From positions 443,468 to 507,467 of the forward strand of contig NZ_FOHQ01000001.1 of the NCBI RefSeq assembly GCF_900111645.1: a stretch of 64,000 nt of DNA, written 5' to 3'. The translations under genes and the position numbers were made by a program. This DNA is from Methanococcoides vulcani. GTDB lineage: Archaea > Halobacteriota > Methanosarcinia > Methanosarcinales > Methanosarcinaceae. The notes below the pieces were generated by a model. It was not told the DNA's origin, did not search any database, and saw nothing but the letters and a program-made list of their open reading frames with translations. Each line of letters starts with the position of its first letter. Position 1 is the stretch's first letter. This document shows positions 48,570 through 57,385 of this stretch, piece after piece.

Positions 48570-50183
48570 TCAACCGGATTTTTCCAAATTAGCGAGCGCA
48601 TTTGCTGCTGCTTCTCGTACTTCTTCGTTTTCATCATTCAATGCCTCAGTGAGGGGTACTATTGCTCTTTTATCTTCAATTTTACCAAGAGCCTCTGATG
48701 AGCTATATCGAACTTGCCAAGATTCATCTTTCAAAGTCTGAATGAGAGGCTCGACTGCTCTTTCATCTCTAATCTCACCAAGTGCACTTGCTACCATCCA
48801 TCGAACATATATATCTTCAACCTTCAGCATTTGAATAAGAGGCTCGACTGCTCTTTCATTACCGATCTCACCAAGAGAAATTGCTGCATTCCCTCTAATG
48901 TACGGAGTTTCTTTTTCATTACTCAATACTTGAATAAGAGGTTCAACTGCTCTTTCATCCCCGATATCCCCAAGGGCAGATGCTGCCTCTACTTGAATAC
49001 CACTATTTTTATCATTCAGCTTCTGAATAAGAGGCTCGACTGCTCTTTCATTACCGATCTCACCAAGAGCAATTGTTGTAGCGTCTCGGACACTAATTTC
49101 CTCATCGTTCAATGCCTGGATAAGAGGTTCGACTGCTCTTTCATCGCCGATCTTACCAAGAGCAATTGCTGCACACATCCGAACACCCCAATCTTCACTT
49201 TTTAGCATTTGATTAAGAGGTTCAACTGCTCTTTCATCACCGATCTCACCAAGGGCAGACGTTGCCTCTACTTGAACATCCCTATATTCGTCCTTCAGTG
49301 CTCGATTAAGAGGTTCGACTGCTCTTTCATCACCAATTTGACCAAGAGCAATTGCTGTATCTCGCCTAACATCTTTATTTTCATCGTTCAATGCTTGAAT
49401 AAGAGGCTCGACTGCTCTTTTGTCACCGATATTGCCAAGAGATTTTGCTGCACGCATCCGAACATCCTGATTTTCATCACTCAACGACTGGACAAGTGGT
49501 TCGACTGCTCTTTCATCTCCAATCTCACCAAGCGCATATGCTGAGTACATTCGGACCTGCCATTTATCATCATTTAGATTTTGAATAAGAGCTTCTACTG
49601 CTCCTACTACTTGTTTATCTTCAATGTAACCAAGATCACGTGCTGCATAAGCTCGAACTTGCCATTTATCATCATTCAGATCTTGGATAAGAGCTTCTAA
49701 TGCCCTTTCATTTTCAGTGTTGTTAACATGGTACCCAGATGGAACTGCAGTTACACTTCCCACAACCATTTCTAAAAATTCGTCAACTAAAAAATCAGTA
49801 GTTATTTCATCGTTTTGAATGCGCAAGGCTGGGCCACAACTTGGATCAGAATATCCTTCGGGGGTTGGATGACAAGTATAAACCACACCCACAATTTCAC
49901 CCCCTTCCTGAAGTATTTGTTGAGCAGGCTCATAATTCATTACAACTTGAGTAACAAATGATGCATTCGTTTGAAATTTAGATGTGTTATACGATGAGGG
50001 AACAGGTCTGTCAGAGCAGTTCTTATTAGGCATGTCTGATTGGTTGTTGTTAAGCATATTTGATTGATCATTATTGGAGGTGTTTGAACAATATCCCTGT
50101 TGCTGTATACCAATACATCCAATATATAGGATAAATATTAATAAAATAATTAAAAAAAAACGGTTTGATTTGTTAGCTTTCAT
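48570..50183 (-). CDS. Lipoprotein with HEAT-like (PBS lyase) repeats
   Basis: 537 residues. Signal sequence with lipobox LYIGC (Cys23) and an Asn/Ser-rich linker. After a region of about 100 residues come some 12 HEAT-like repeats of 31 residues (about 165-535), core GDERAVEPLIQALNDENxDVRxxAAxALGxI. Such repeats make a curved scaffold for protein contacts, here on the outer face of the membrane. Several repeats are nearly identical at DNA level (GGTTCGACTGCTCTTTCATC and variants on the plus strand), which points to recent amplification. Partner unknown. Confidence 0.85.
   Translation of the reverse strand: MKANKSNRFFLIILLIFILYIGCIGIQQQGYCSNTSNNDQSNMLNNNQSDMPNKNCSDRPVPSSYNTSKFQTNASFVTQVVMNYEPAQQILQEGGEIVGVVYTCHPTPEGYSDPSCGPALRIQNDEITTDFLVDEFLEMVVGSVTAVPSGYHVNNTENERALEALIQDLNDDKWQVRAYAARDLGYIEDKQVVGAVEALIQNLNDDKWQVRMYSAYALGEIGDERAVEPLVQSLSDENQDVRMRAAKSLGNIGDKRAVEPLIQALNDENKDVRRDTAIALGQIGDERAVEPLNRALKDEYRDVQVEATSALGEIGDERAVEPLNQMLKSEDWGVRMCAAIALGKIGDERAVEPLIQALNDEEISVRDATTIALGEIGNERAVEPLIQKLNDKNSGIQVEAASALGDIGDERAVEPLIQVLSNEKETPYIRGNAAISLGEIGNERAVEPLIQMLKVEDIYVRWMVASALGEIRDERAVEPLIQTLKDESWQVRYSSSEALGKIEDKRAIVPLTEALNDENEEVREAAANALANLEKSG
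48690..49700 (-). repeat. 93-base coding repeats of the HEAT lipoprotein
   Basis: About a dozen tandem units of 93 bases, each with GAGGCTCGACTGCTCTTTC or a close variant on the plus strand. They encode HEAT repeats; spacing and reading frame exclude a CRISPR array. Confidence 0.8.
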
Positions 50184-50357
50184 CGAAATCCTCTGATAAT
50201 TTCTAGTGGATTAATGTTTGGGATTGGCTCAATCTTTTCTATCAAAATCTAGTGATGCAAATTTTAAAAATCAGAATCTTCAAGATTGTATGCAGGAGTT
50301 TCACACCTGATATTTAGTTGATTTACTCACACAAACTTGAAGATAATATTTCCTTTT

Positions 50358-51446
50358 TTAATCATTTGCAGTAAGCAATTCCACCTTAGAAGATGAAATG
50401 ATGTTAGCATCAAGGTTAGTTATGCCAACAGGTATACCAGCGTAATTCACTTCCCCCCATATTACATTGAAGGTGTTCAGGTTTAAGTCTTTAAATTCCA
50501 TGTCATAGAACAACGTATCACCCGGCACATCACCATTATCTACCACATGACTTCCTTCCAAAGCAGTATAGACATCAAGATGAGTATTGTCAAAATCATT
50601 TGTATGGAAATATACTTGATGTCCTGCAGTTACGTCCTCAAAGGCTATTAACCATCTGCTATAAGTATTATCCCACGATAACAATCCTTCAATCTTATCA
50701 CCTTGATCTACATTGATTCTTGCACTGTGATAATAAACATCGTTTATACCATACCATGCCGCACCGGTCCATCTCCCGCTTTGCAACTGATTCCATTCTA
50801 ACACAGGTTGCATAATTCCACTTTCCCCATTTGGTTTGATAGCATTAAAAAGGAAATCTACTGCATCGTTATTTGGATGAGGCGGAGTTGTGGGTACGTT
50901 CCAATAGGCTACGAAACGCCGGACCCCAGCAACGTCCTTATCAACAGTTGATTTTAACCATCCTTTAAAGTCCGGGACCTCGTCAATTTTCTCCAGATTA
51001 TCAGCATAATCTTCATTTACAATCGACATTATACAAGTTCCATTGTAATAGATGTTGGTTATGTTTTCATTTGTGCGGATATCAGAACCAGATGGGACTT
51101 GATGTATACGTGTTGCAGGTTTTAATCCAGAAGGAGTAGCAATCATTTTTGCTTTCGCATCAACGGCGGATAAATATTGTTTTCCATCTGAAGTAAATAC
51201 TGTAGTTATTCCGTCAGCTGAATGGTGAATGATCGATCCTATTGGGATGCTATGTAAATTATCACCTTTCATGGTACTCAATTCAGCATTAATGATTTTC
51301 TTTTCAGACGAATCATTAAATTGCAATGCTGGAAGTTTCGACATATTCTCTTCTGGAGTCGCACTCACAGCCGGTACAAATGCCATGCTTACCAGCAACA
51401 TTGCGGCAAGTATCACACCGATTCCAAATTTCATGTTTGTTTTCAT
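50358..51446 (-). CDS. Secreted protein of unknown function
   Basis: 362 residues. A clear signal peptide (MKTNMKFGIGVILAAMLLVSMAFVPAVSA) and no C-terminal anchor. The N-terminal third (SSEKKIINAELSTMK...) resembles an inhibitor or propeptide; the C-terminal 190 residues from YWNVPTTPPHP are beta- and Trp-rich (QPVLEWNQLQSGRWTGAAWYG, LLSWDNTYSRWLIAFEDV), like a jelly-roll sugar-binding or eqolisin-like fold. No catalytic pair is certain. Probably released or held loosely at the surface. Confidence 0.65.
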   Translation of the reverse strand: MKTNMKFGIGVILAAMLLVSMAFVPAVSATPEENMSKLPALQFNDSSEKKIINAELSTMKGDNLHSIPIGSIIHHSADGITTVFTSDGKQYLSAVDAKAKMIATPSGLKPATRIHQVPSGSDIRTNENITNIYYNGTCIMSIVNEDYADNLEKIDEVPDFKGWLKSTVDKDVAGVRRFVAYWNVPTTPPHPNNDAVDFLFNAIKPNGESGIMQPVLEWNQLQSGRWTGAAWYGINDVYYHSARINVDQGDKIEGLLSWDNTYSRWLIAFEDVTAGHQVYFHTNDFDNTHLDVYTALEGSHVVDNGDVPGDTLFYDMEFKDLNLNTFNVIWGEVNYAGIPVGITNLDANIISSSKVELLTAND

Positions 51447-51921
51447 TTATTTTATCTCCTGCTTTATTCATTTCAGGAGGCAAAGCTACGCTTATATAGT
51501 ACAACGGTTAAAACCTAATCATGCCTCCGGGCACGTGGGGTTCAGCTTCTACCCAAATCCGGTTGAGCCCCCACTCCAGAAAAATCTATTACTTCCATCT
51601 TATACATTAATTACTGTGATGAATATTCATCGATCCGGTTAATATTAATCAGTCCGATTAATATTCACCATTCTGATTAATGTCGGAAACAGGATAATTC
51701 CGGGATATTTTCATGATGTTGCTTGTGTTTTTGGTGTCTGCAATGGTCATTTCCACTAAAATGGGTCACTGCATTGGAATTTACCTGCCTTAAAGCCGAT
51801 GTCTCTGCAGGGGCGATGTGAAGCCAGGACGGCCACACAACCCTTGTCGTCAACACTTCGATAGGAAAAATTTCAAAATTGCCTAATAGATCAACAGTGA
51901 TGTGTTTCGGGATTCAATAGG
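51447..51921. other. Intergenic region with left copy of a 120-base duplicated segment
   Basis: 475 bases without a convincing gene. Bases 51602-51720 are copied imperfectly at 53143-53262. The stretch 51780-51860 is GC-richer than its surroundings but shows no family. Confidence 0.45.
51602..51720 (+). repeat. Duplicated intergenic segment, left copy
   Basis: Shares TTCATCGATCCG(G/A)TT, ATATTAATCAG and TTCTGATTAATGTC blocks in the same order and spacing with 53143-53262. Contains several GATTAAT steps in both orientations. Confidence 0.7.
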
Positions 51922-52329
51922 TTATACAGTTATTACTCCTATATCCATGGGAGAGCTGGAAGTATTCGCTTTATTTATATCTATATCTACAGAACTCCAG
52001 GCATGTGGCAGTGTTCTACAAGCGTCCGTTATTTTTCTGTCTAAACTAACTTTAAATTCATACTCTCCCTCTGCCCAATACATATATTTTCCCTTAGACC
52101 ATGGCATTGACCATCGAAACAGTAGCCATAATGATTTAGGTTGCGATACGTGCTCTTCGGGAGCCAATTCATACGTTTCTTTGAATATGGATTTATTATG
52201 TGAGTCAAATACTTCAACGATTACTTCATGGCTTTGGAGATCATTGTTATTTATATAAAATAGAGGTGTTGGAGATCCGACCAATAAAAGAGGATAAACA
52301 ATAAAGTAACTCAGCAGAATTAGCACCAA
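51922..52329 (-). CDS. Possible membrane-anchored protein
   Basis: 135 residues read from a TTG or GTG near 52329. One N-terminal membrane helix (VLILLSYFIVYPLLLVG), then a beta-rich soluble domain (IYNNND-like, EVIVEVFDSHNKSIFKETYELAPEEHV). The frame is open further upstream without ATG, so the start is uncertain. No family recognised. TTTGACAG motifs lie upstream (52383-52390 and 52414-52421). Confidence 0.5.
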   Translation of the reverse strand: MVLILLSYFIVYPLLLVGSPTPLFYINNNDLQSHEVIVEVFDSHNKSIFKETYELAPEEHVSQPKSLWLLFRWSMPWSKGKYMYWAEGEYEFKVSLDRKITDACRTLPHAWSSVDIDINKANTSSSPMDIGVITV

Positions 52330-52478
52330 AATTTCTAAGCTAATGAGTAGTTTAGTATTTTTTTTAATAATTATACCCCCACTTTGACAGTTCTATTTTT
52401 TAACCCTATATAATTTGACAGTGCATGCACTCCCCACCAAATGTACTGAATTTTCAGGTAAACAGCATGCCTCTGAGT

Positions 52479-52910
52479 TCAATCAACAAACCCTCTTATA
52501 AAAAATACTACCCAGAACAGAAAACAACATATCGCAAGAATATTGTACTGTATTTCTTTTATTGATGCAAAATAGCCTTCCAAACCACCGAGGACAGCCA
52601 GGATCCCAAAATAAGCAAGAGTATCCATACTGGTAAAGTCTCCTGATATGATTAAGCTCAAATATATATTAAGAAAAAGTCCGATTACAGGTATAACTCC
52701 AATTATAACGGATCCGATTTTATCCCTTGTAATCAATCCATACATAATAGGAGCTATCGGTAAAAGAAACATGCTGAAAAACACAATAGGAAATGTCAAT
52801 AAGTCACCAATTGTTGTGCGCAATGCGTGCTCTAGATGGTTTACTCCAGTTGTAATAACGATGATCACTGAAGATATGATAATTGAGAGTATTAATTTTT
52901 TGATGTCCAT
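52479..52910 (-). CDS. Multi-span membrane protein of unknown function
   Basis: 143 residues with about four membrane helices (ILSIIISSVIIVITTGV, FPIVFFSMFLLPIAPIMYGLI, IIGVIPVIGLFLNIYLSLII, ILAICCFLFWVVFFI). No family recognised. The fragment upstream ends 3 bases before its start. Confidence 0.6.
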   Translation of the reverse strand: MDIKKLILSIIISSVIIVITTGVNHLEHALRTTIGDLLTFPIVFFSMFLLPIAPIMYGLITRDKIGSVIIGVIPVIGLFLNIYLSLIISGDFTSMDTLAYFGILAVLGGLEGYFASIKEIQYNILAICCFLFWVVFFIRGFVD

Positions 52911-52913
52911 TTA

Positions 52914-53105
52914 TTACCCTTCAATGTTTGAAAACAGAGATTTAGCAAAATCCTCCTTAATAAATTCCCAACTTTGTTCCTTCCAATAAAAGTTTTTCAC
53001 TCTTATAGTAACTAATGTATTCAGTGTTACTGAAGCAGCAGGTGATATAAGTAGACCTATTAGACCCGCAAATCCTGCAACTGTAATTGTTCCTGCAAGA
53101 CCCAA
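52914..53105 (-). pseudogene. Possible fragment of a membrane protein gene
   Basis: 63 codons from TTG; an in-frame stop lies just before. Hydrophobic start (TITVAGFAGLIGLLISPAAS) and a charged tail (KNFYWKEQSWEFIKEDFAK). It looks like the 3' part of a larger gene whose 5' part is lost; the duplicated segment begins 38 bases away. It could also be a small real gene coupled to the next one. Confidence 0.4.
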
Positions 53106-53142
53106 TTGAGCTCAACATTGTAAAAATCTATAACTGTTATCA

Positions 53143-53262
53143 TATATATTAATTGCTGTGACAATCTTTCATCGATCCGATTGATATTAATCAGCCCGAA
53201 GAATATCCTTTATTCTGATTAATGTCCGGAGCAAGGCAATTTTAGGACATATTTTGTAATGT
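53143..53262 (+). repeat. Duplicated intergenic segment, right copy
   Basis: Partner of 51602-51720; same order of ATTAATT(A/G)CTGTGA, TTCATCGATCCG, ATATTAATCAG and TTCTGATTAATGTC. Together the copies bracket three membrane-protein genes of about 1.3 kb. Confidence 0.7.
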
Positions 53263-53411
53263 TCTTTGTAGCTTCAGTGATAAAATTTACAGCAAACAAA
53301 AAGATCGTGGGGTTTTGCAAATCCAATGGCCTCAGGTATTGCATCATATGCAACATTGAAGCACAAAGTTATTGTGACCACAAAAAAAGAAGTTAAGGCT
53401 TTGATAAAGCC

Positions 53412-53771
53412 TTAGAATCCAAGTTTATCCATTTCCGGCAGCACATCGGTGCTGATGTCAGTAAAGTTCTGGATTCCGCCAGCCCATGAGGCCATCATCA
53501 TTGCATCATTGATCTCAGCTCTTGTAGCACCGTGCTTCTTGAGCTTCACAAGGATCTTCTTGGCACTGTTGGTGTTGTTCCTGGAGCAGGCTATGGCGAA
53601 GACAATGAGGTGTTTGTTCTTCATTGAAAGTCCGTCTTCCCTGTCCTTCCAGATAGCCTTGTAGAACCCTGCAAGTCCCTGTCCGAAGTCATCGTCCATC
53701 TCTTTAGCCATTCTGATAGCTTTCGGCATAGAGCCTTTGACCTGCTTTACTTCTTCTGTGTTTCCTGTCAT
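53412..53771 (-). CDS. Carboxymuconolactone-decarboxylase/AhpD-like protein without CxxC
   Basis: About 119 residues from ATG at 53771 (MTGNTEEVKQVKG), chosen because AGGTGA lies just upstream and it starts 5 bases after the ferritin stop. The CMD-domain pattern KNKHLIVFAIACSRNNT...LKKHGATRAEINDAMMMASWAGG is clear. The active CxxC of AhpD alkylhydroperoxidases is missing; only the Cys in IACS remains. So peroxidase activity of the usual type is unlikely. Coupled to the ferritin gene, it may still have a redox or binding role in iron or oxygen stress. Confidence 0.8.
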   Translation of the reverse strand: MTGNTEEVKQVKGSMPKAIRMAKEMDDDFGQGLAGFYKAIWKDREDGLSMKNKHLIVFAIACSRNNTNSAKKILVKLKKHGATRAEINDAMMMASWAGGIQNFTDISTDVLPEMDKLGF

Positions 53772-53776
53772 AAATA

Positions 53777-54307
53777 TCACCTGACCTGTGTCCAGTCAGT
53801 TACTGCTGCAGGTGGGTTGAATATCCTTACTGCGAGTTCCTTGTCGATCATGAACAGGCCGTTACCTTCCTCGCCTGCAAGTTTGAGCTTGTCGATGATC
53901 TCATTGTCATTTCCTTCTTCCTCGATCTGCTCGGTGATGTACCACTGGAGGAATATGTGGGTTGCATGGTCCTTTTCTTCGATTGCAAGGTCAACAAGGT
54001 CATTGATGGAGCGTGTGATGAACTGTTCATGTTCAAGGGTTGCATAGAACATGTCAAGTGCAGTGCCGAAGTCCTGTGGTGGTTTCTCGATCTCCATAAG
54101 TTCGACCGGTGCCCCCACATCGCTAATATAATTATAGAGCTTCATGGCGTGTACCATCTCTTCCTGATACTGGACCATGAACCAGTTCGCAAACCCGTTA
54201 AGTCCGATGTTCGAACTGTAAGCTGACATTGCCATGTAAAGGTATGCGGAATACATTTCCTTGTTGATCTGTGAGTTCAACGCATCTGCCATCTTTTCAC
54301 TTATCAT
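53777..54307 (-). CDS. ftn: Ferritin
   Basis: 176 residues from ATG at 54307 (MISEKMADALNSQINKEMYSAYLY). A longer frame exists, but GGAGGAG lies just upstream of this ATG and similarity starts here. Ferroxidase ligands are visible: Glu17 (EMYSAYLY), Glu50/His53 (QEEMVHAMKLY), Glu94 (EHEQF) and Gln127 (TEQIEEE). It stores iron in a 24-subunit shell. It is followed by an AhpD-like gene and fits an oxygen/iron defence unit with superoxide reductase elsewhere in the window. Confidence 0.94.
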   Translation of the reverse strand: MISEKMADALNSQINKEMYSAYLYMAMSAYSSNIGLNGFANWFMVQYQEEMVHAMKLYNYISDVGAPVELMEIEKPPQDFGTALDMFYATLEHEQFITRSINDLVDLAIEEKDHATHIFLQWYITEQIEEEGNDNEIIDKLKLAGEEGNGLFMIDKELAVRIFNPPAAVTDWTQVR

Positions 54308-54566
54308 ATTATAAACTCCTCCGTAGTGATGTATTATGGTTCCATTCGGATATAGGCTCCCCGCTATTACGGTCGTTCCCCCTGAGCCTCTGAATGGTAT
54401 TTTCATCTTAAAGTTGACAGTGAAATATAGTTTCAATCCGTATAAATGATTATCTGTTTTGGTAAATATGGCAGTTTTACACAAAAGCCTGTGCACAAAA
54501 ATGAATCTGGCTCAAATTGTTTTATACCTTTGAGGAATAGTATGTACAAGGACTATCATTGAGAGA

Positions 54567-55913
54567 GTGAACATGGAAGATATCAAAAACAGAATTCTGG
54601 ATAAGATCAAGCCATCAGATGAAGAAAGGGTACATCTGGCAAAAGTGGCCGATGAACTGATGTACAAGATCGATTGCATGAGCTTTAAAGTTGGCTTAAC
54701 GGGTGTAAAGACACAACTTGTAGGCTCAGCTGCCAGAGGCACATGGATATCCGGAACTCACGATCTTGATATATTCATCATGTTCCCTGATACGACAAGC
54801 CGTGAGGACCTTGAAAGCTACGGTCTGTCCATTGGCCGGCAGATAGCAAAAGAGGCCCAGGAGTGGGACGAACATTATGCTGAGCATCCTTATGTCAAGA
54901 TGAAATACGGCGGCTTTGACGTTGATCTTGTCCCATGTTACAGTGTTTCCAGTGCATCATGCATCCTTTCTGCAGTGGACAGGACTCCTTTTCACAATGA
55001 GTTCATAAAGGCTCATCTCCATGGTCGCGAAGACGATGTACTCTTGCTCAAGCAGTTCATGAAAGGCACAGGTGTCTATGGCTCCGAGCTTAAGACCGAA
55101 GGATTCTCTGGCTATCTCACAGAACTTCTGGTGATCAACTACGGTTCTTTTGAAAAGGTGCTGGAAGCTGCCTCTGACTGGCGGCCGGGTCTGCTTCTGG
55201 ACCTCATGGAACACGGCTGCCTGAAATTCGAGGATCCTCTTGTTGTTATTGATCCCACAGATCCTCGAAGGAATGTGGCTGCAGCATTGTCCCTGGACAA
55301 GTTCTGCACGTTCATCGATGTTTCCAGAAGCTTCCTTGATACTCCTGATGAAAGCATGTTCTTCCCTTCTGCAAAACCTCCAATCTCGGACGATGAGTTG
55401 CTGGACAGGATGAACCGCCGTGGTACATCATTGGTAGCCATTGTTTTCAAGACACCTGATGTTGTGGATGATATTTTCTATCCGCAGTTCGCGAAGATGG
55501 AACATTCCATCGTACCATTGCTTGAGAAGAACGAGTTTACCGTTTTGAAGGCCGGTAAATGGAGTGGTGAGGATTCGATCGTATTCCTGGAGCTGTTGTC
55601 AAGAACTCTTCCTGACGTAAAAATGCACAGAGGGCCGCCGGTATGGGTGCGAGCTCATGCTGAAGCGTTCAGGGCAAAATATGTAGACAACCCGGATGCT
55701 TACTCGCTGACCATTAAGGATGGTTTCTATGTTGCTGAGATCCCCCGAAAATATACTGATGCAGTTGAGCTGCTGAAATCCGAGGTTGCCGGATGTTCAC
55801 TCGGAAAGCACATCTCAAAGAGTGTAAAAGAAGGTTTCACAGTTCTTGAAGGCGATCAGATCCTTAAGTTGAAAAACGAGGGACTTCGAAGTTTCATCAA
55901 TAGCTGGTTCTGA
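54567..55913 (+). CDS. cca: CCA-adding tRNA nucleotidyltransferase (archaeal class I)
   Basis: 448 residues, start GTG at 54567 or ATG at 54573. It adds CCA to tRNA 3' ends. Class I marks: GSAARGTWI near 52-60 and HDLDIFIMF near 64-72 with the two Asp, a third Asp in GGFDVDLVPCY near 114-124, and the central domain TEGFSGYLTELLVINYG. Complete. Ends 6 bases from the convergent glycosylase gene. Confidence 0.96.
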   Translation: MNMEDIKNRILDKIKPSDEERVHLAKVADELMYKIDCMSFKVGLTGVKTQLVGSAARGTWISGTHDLDIFIMFPDTTSREDLESYGLSIGRQIAKEAQEWDEHYAEHPYVKMKYGGFDVDLVPCYSVSSASCILSAVDRTPFHNEFIKAHLHGREDDVLLLKQFMKGTGVYGSELKTEGFSGYLTELLVINYGSFEKVLEAASDWRPGLLLDLMEHGCLKFEDPLVVIDPTDPRRNVAAALSLDKFCTFIDVSRSFLDTPDESMFFPSAKPPISDDELLDRMNRRGTSLVAIVFKTPDVVDDIFYPQFAKMEHSIVPLLEKNEFTVLKAGKWSGEDSIVFLELLSRTLPDVKMHRGPPVWVRAHAEAFRAKYVDNPDAYSLTIKDGFYVAEIPRKYTDAVELLKSEVAGCSLGKHISKSVKEGFTVLEGDQILKLKNEGLRSFINSWF

Positions 55914-55919
55914 GTGGCT

Positions 55920-56759
55920 TTAGATAAGCCCTTCGAGACGTTTCTGGTAGAACAGGTATTGCTGGGCATAGCCGCAGTACTTCCCAAAATAGTGTCTGCC
56001 CCAATTTCCTATTTTTGTCTTGGTAATCTTGCCTTCAAAGAAAGGGTCATTGCCGTAGTAGGTCCTGACGATCTTCTCCACATGGGTATCCACAGGGAAA
56101 CCTTCCATTTTATCAAAGGCGAACAGCAGGATACAGTCAGCGACCTTCTCACCGATACCCTCCAGTGACATCAGCTCCTTCTTTGCAGTCTGATAGTCAA
56201 GCCTGAACAGGTCTTCAAGAACAATGTCCCCGGTGACAACAACATTTGCTGCCTTGATTATACGGGATGTGCGAAATCCCATCTTACATTCACAAAGTTC
56301 GTCACAGCAGGTGGCTGCGAGGTCTTCTGCTTTCGGGAAGCTGTAGAGTCCGTCTTCCAGTTCTTCCCCGAACATTGCTGAAAGCATGGATATGTTCTTC
56401 TTTATCCTCGGGATGTTCGAGGCTGTGGCAAGCATGTAGGATATCAGGCATTCCCAGGGATCCTGACGTATCAAACGTAATCCGTGATATTTACGGATCG
56501 CAATATCCATATGCTCGTCCTTGTCGATCTGCTCGAATATTGCCGGCAGGTCGTCGTCGAGCCTGAAATAATGATAAAAAAAGTCTTCATCAAGAGATGA
56601 ATCGACCAACAGGTCACCGGTTTCAGGGTCCTGGCTTATGCGGGCAACAGCACCGTTGACCACGCCTGTCCACCAGTCACCGTCCTTGTCCCAGCGGAAC
56701 ACCTGACCACAGTCAAGCGTAAAATCCAGGTCGAGATCTTCTGTCCTGATGGCATACAT
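55920..56759 (-). CDS. ogg: 8-oxoguanine DNA glycosylase (OGG1 type)
   Basis: 279 residues. Excises 8-oxoguanine opposite C. The N-terminal domain begins DLDFTLDCGQVFRWD, like OGG1. The HhH motif LMSLEGIGEKVADCILLFAFDKMEGFPVDTHVEKIV (about 192-226) carries the catalytic Lys (GEKVA) and Asp (PVDTHV). Distinct from the compact archaeal AGOG. Complete. Confidence 0.93.
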   Translation of the reverse strand: MYAIRTEDLDLDFTLDCGQVFRWDKDGDWWTGVVNGAVARISQDPETGDLLVDSSLDEDFFYHYFRLDDDLPAIFEQIDKDEHMDIAIRKYHGLRLIRQDPWECLISYMLATASNIPRIKKNISMLSAMFGEELEDGLYSFPKAEDLAATCCDELCECKMGFRTSRIIKAANVVVTGDIVLEDLFRLDYQTAKKELMSLEGIGEKVADCILLFAFDKMEGFPVDTHVEKIVRTYYGNDPFFEGKITKTKIGNWGRHYFGKYCGYAQQYLFYQKRLEGLI

Positions 56760-56794
56760 CTCTGGTTAAAAAACAAAAAATTGAAGCTATGGTC

Positions 56795-57385
56795 TTATTC
56801 GACCATGCTTCTTCCCATTTCAAAGGCTTTTACGTTCGTGTCAATGGTCTTTGGAGGTACCATCTCCTTAACACGGTCAAGCAGTGTTTCCATCTTGATC
56901 GGCAGGAAGTTGGATAAGGCTCCAACCAGAACAACGTTCGTTGCCTGCCTGCTTCCGGCCTCTGCTGCTTTTTCAGCTGCATTGAAAGCGATGACGCGGT
57001 GTGTTTCCTTCAGCTTTTCCACGATGCTGTCAACAGGCGGGTAAGTTGCCTTTCCTGTACTGACCGTGACCGGGTAAACTGATTCGGTGTTCATGATGAT
57101 GACACCGTCATCTGCAAGGAATTCAATGTAGCGCAGGGCTTCCACGGGTTCGAGCGCGAGCAGACAATCTGCACCTTTGAGCGGGATCATGGAGCCAAGA
57201 TCACAGCCGATACGGATGTGGTTGACAACTGAACCGCCACGCTGTGCCATTCCATGTGTTTCTGCTGCCCTTACGCTTTTTCCTTCAAGGACTGCTGACC
57301 TGCCGATGATGTCTGATGCAAGGATCGCTCCCTGCCCACCGACACCTGAGATAACAAGATCAAATTCAGAAGCTTTGCTGCTCAT
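56795..57385 (-). CDS. iorB: Indolepyruvate ferredoxin oxidoreductase, beta subunit
   Basis: 196 residues. Small subunit of an enzyme that oxidatively decarboxylates aryl pyruvates to aryl acetyl-CoA with ferredoxin, or works in reverse for aromatic amino acids. GVGGQGAILASDIIG near 15-29 and ETHGMAQRGGSVVNHIRIG near 43-61 are family blocks. Its ATG overlaps the iorA stop by 4 bases. Confidence 0.95.
   Translation of the reverse strand: MSSKASEFDLVISGVGGQGAILASDIIGRSAVLEGKSVRAAETHGMAQRGGSVVNHIRIGCDLGSMIPLKGADCLLALEPVEALRYIEFLADDGVIIMNTESVYPVTVSTGKATYPPVDSIVEKLKETHRVIAFNAAEKAAEAGSRQATNVVLVGALSNFLPIKMETLLDRVKEMVPPKTIDTNVKAFEMGRSMVE

Noticed and set aside
48690-49700. Repeated GAGGCTCGACTGCTCTTTC as a possible CRISPR or regulatory array
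   Set aside because: Units are 93 bases and in frame; they encode HEAT repeats of one long protein.
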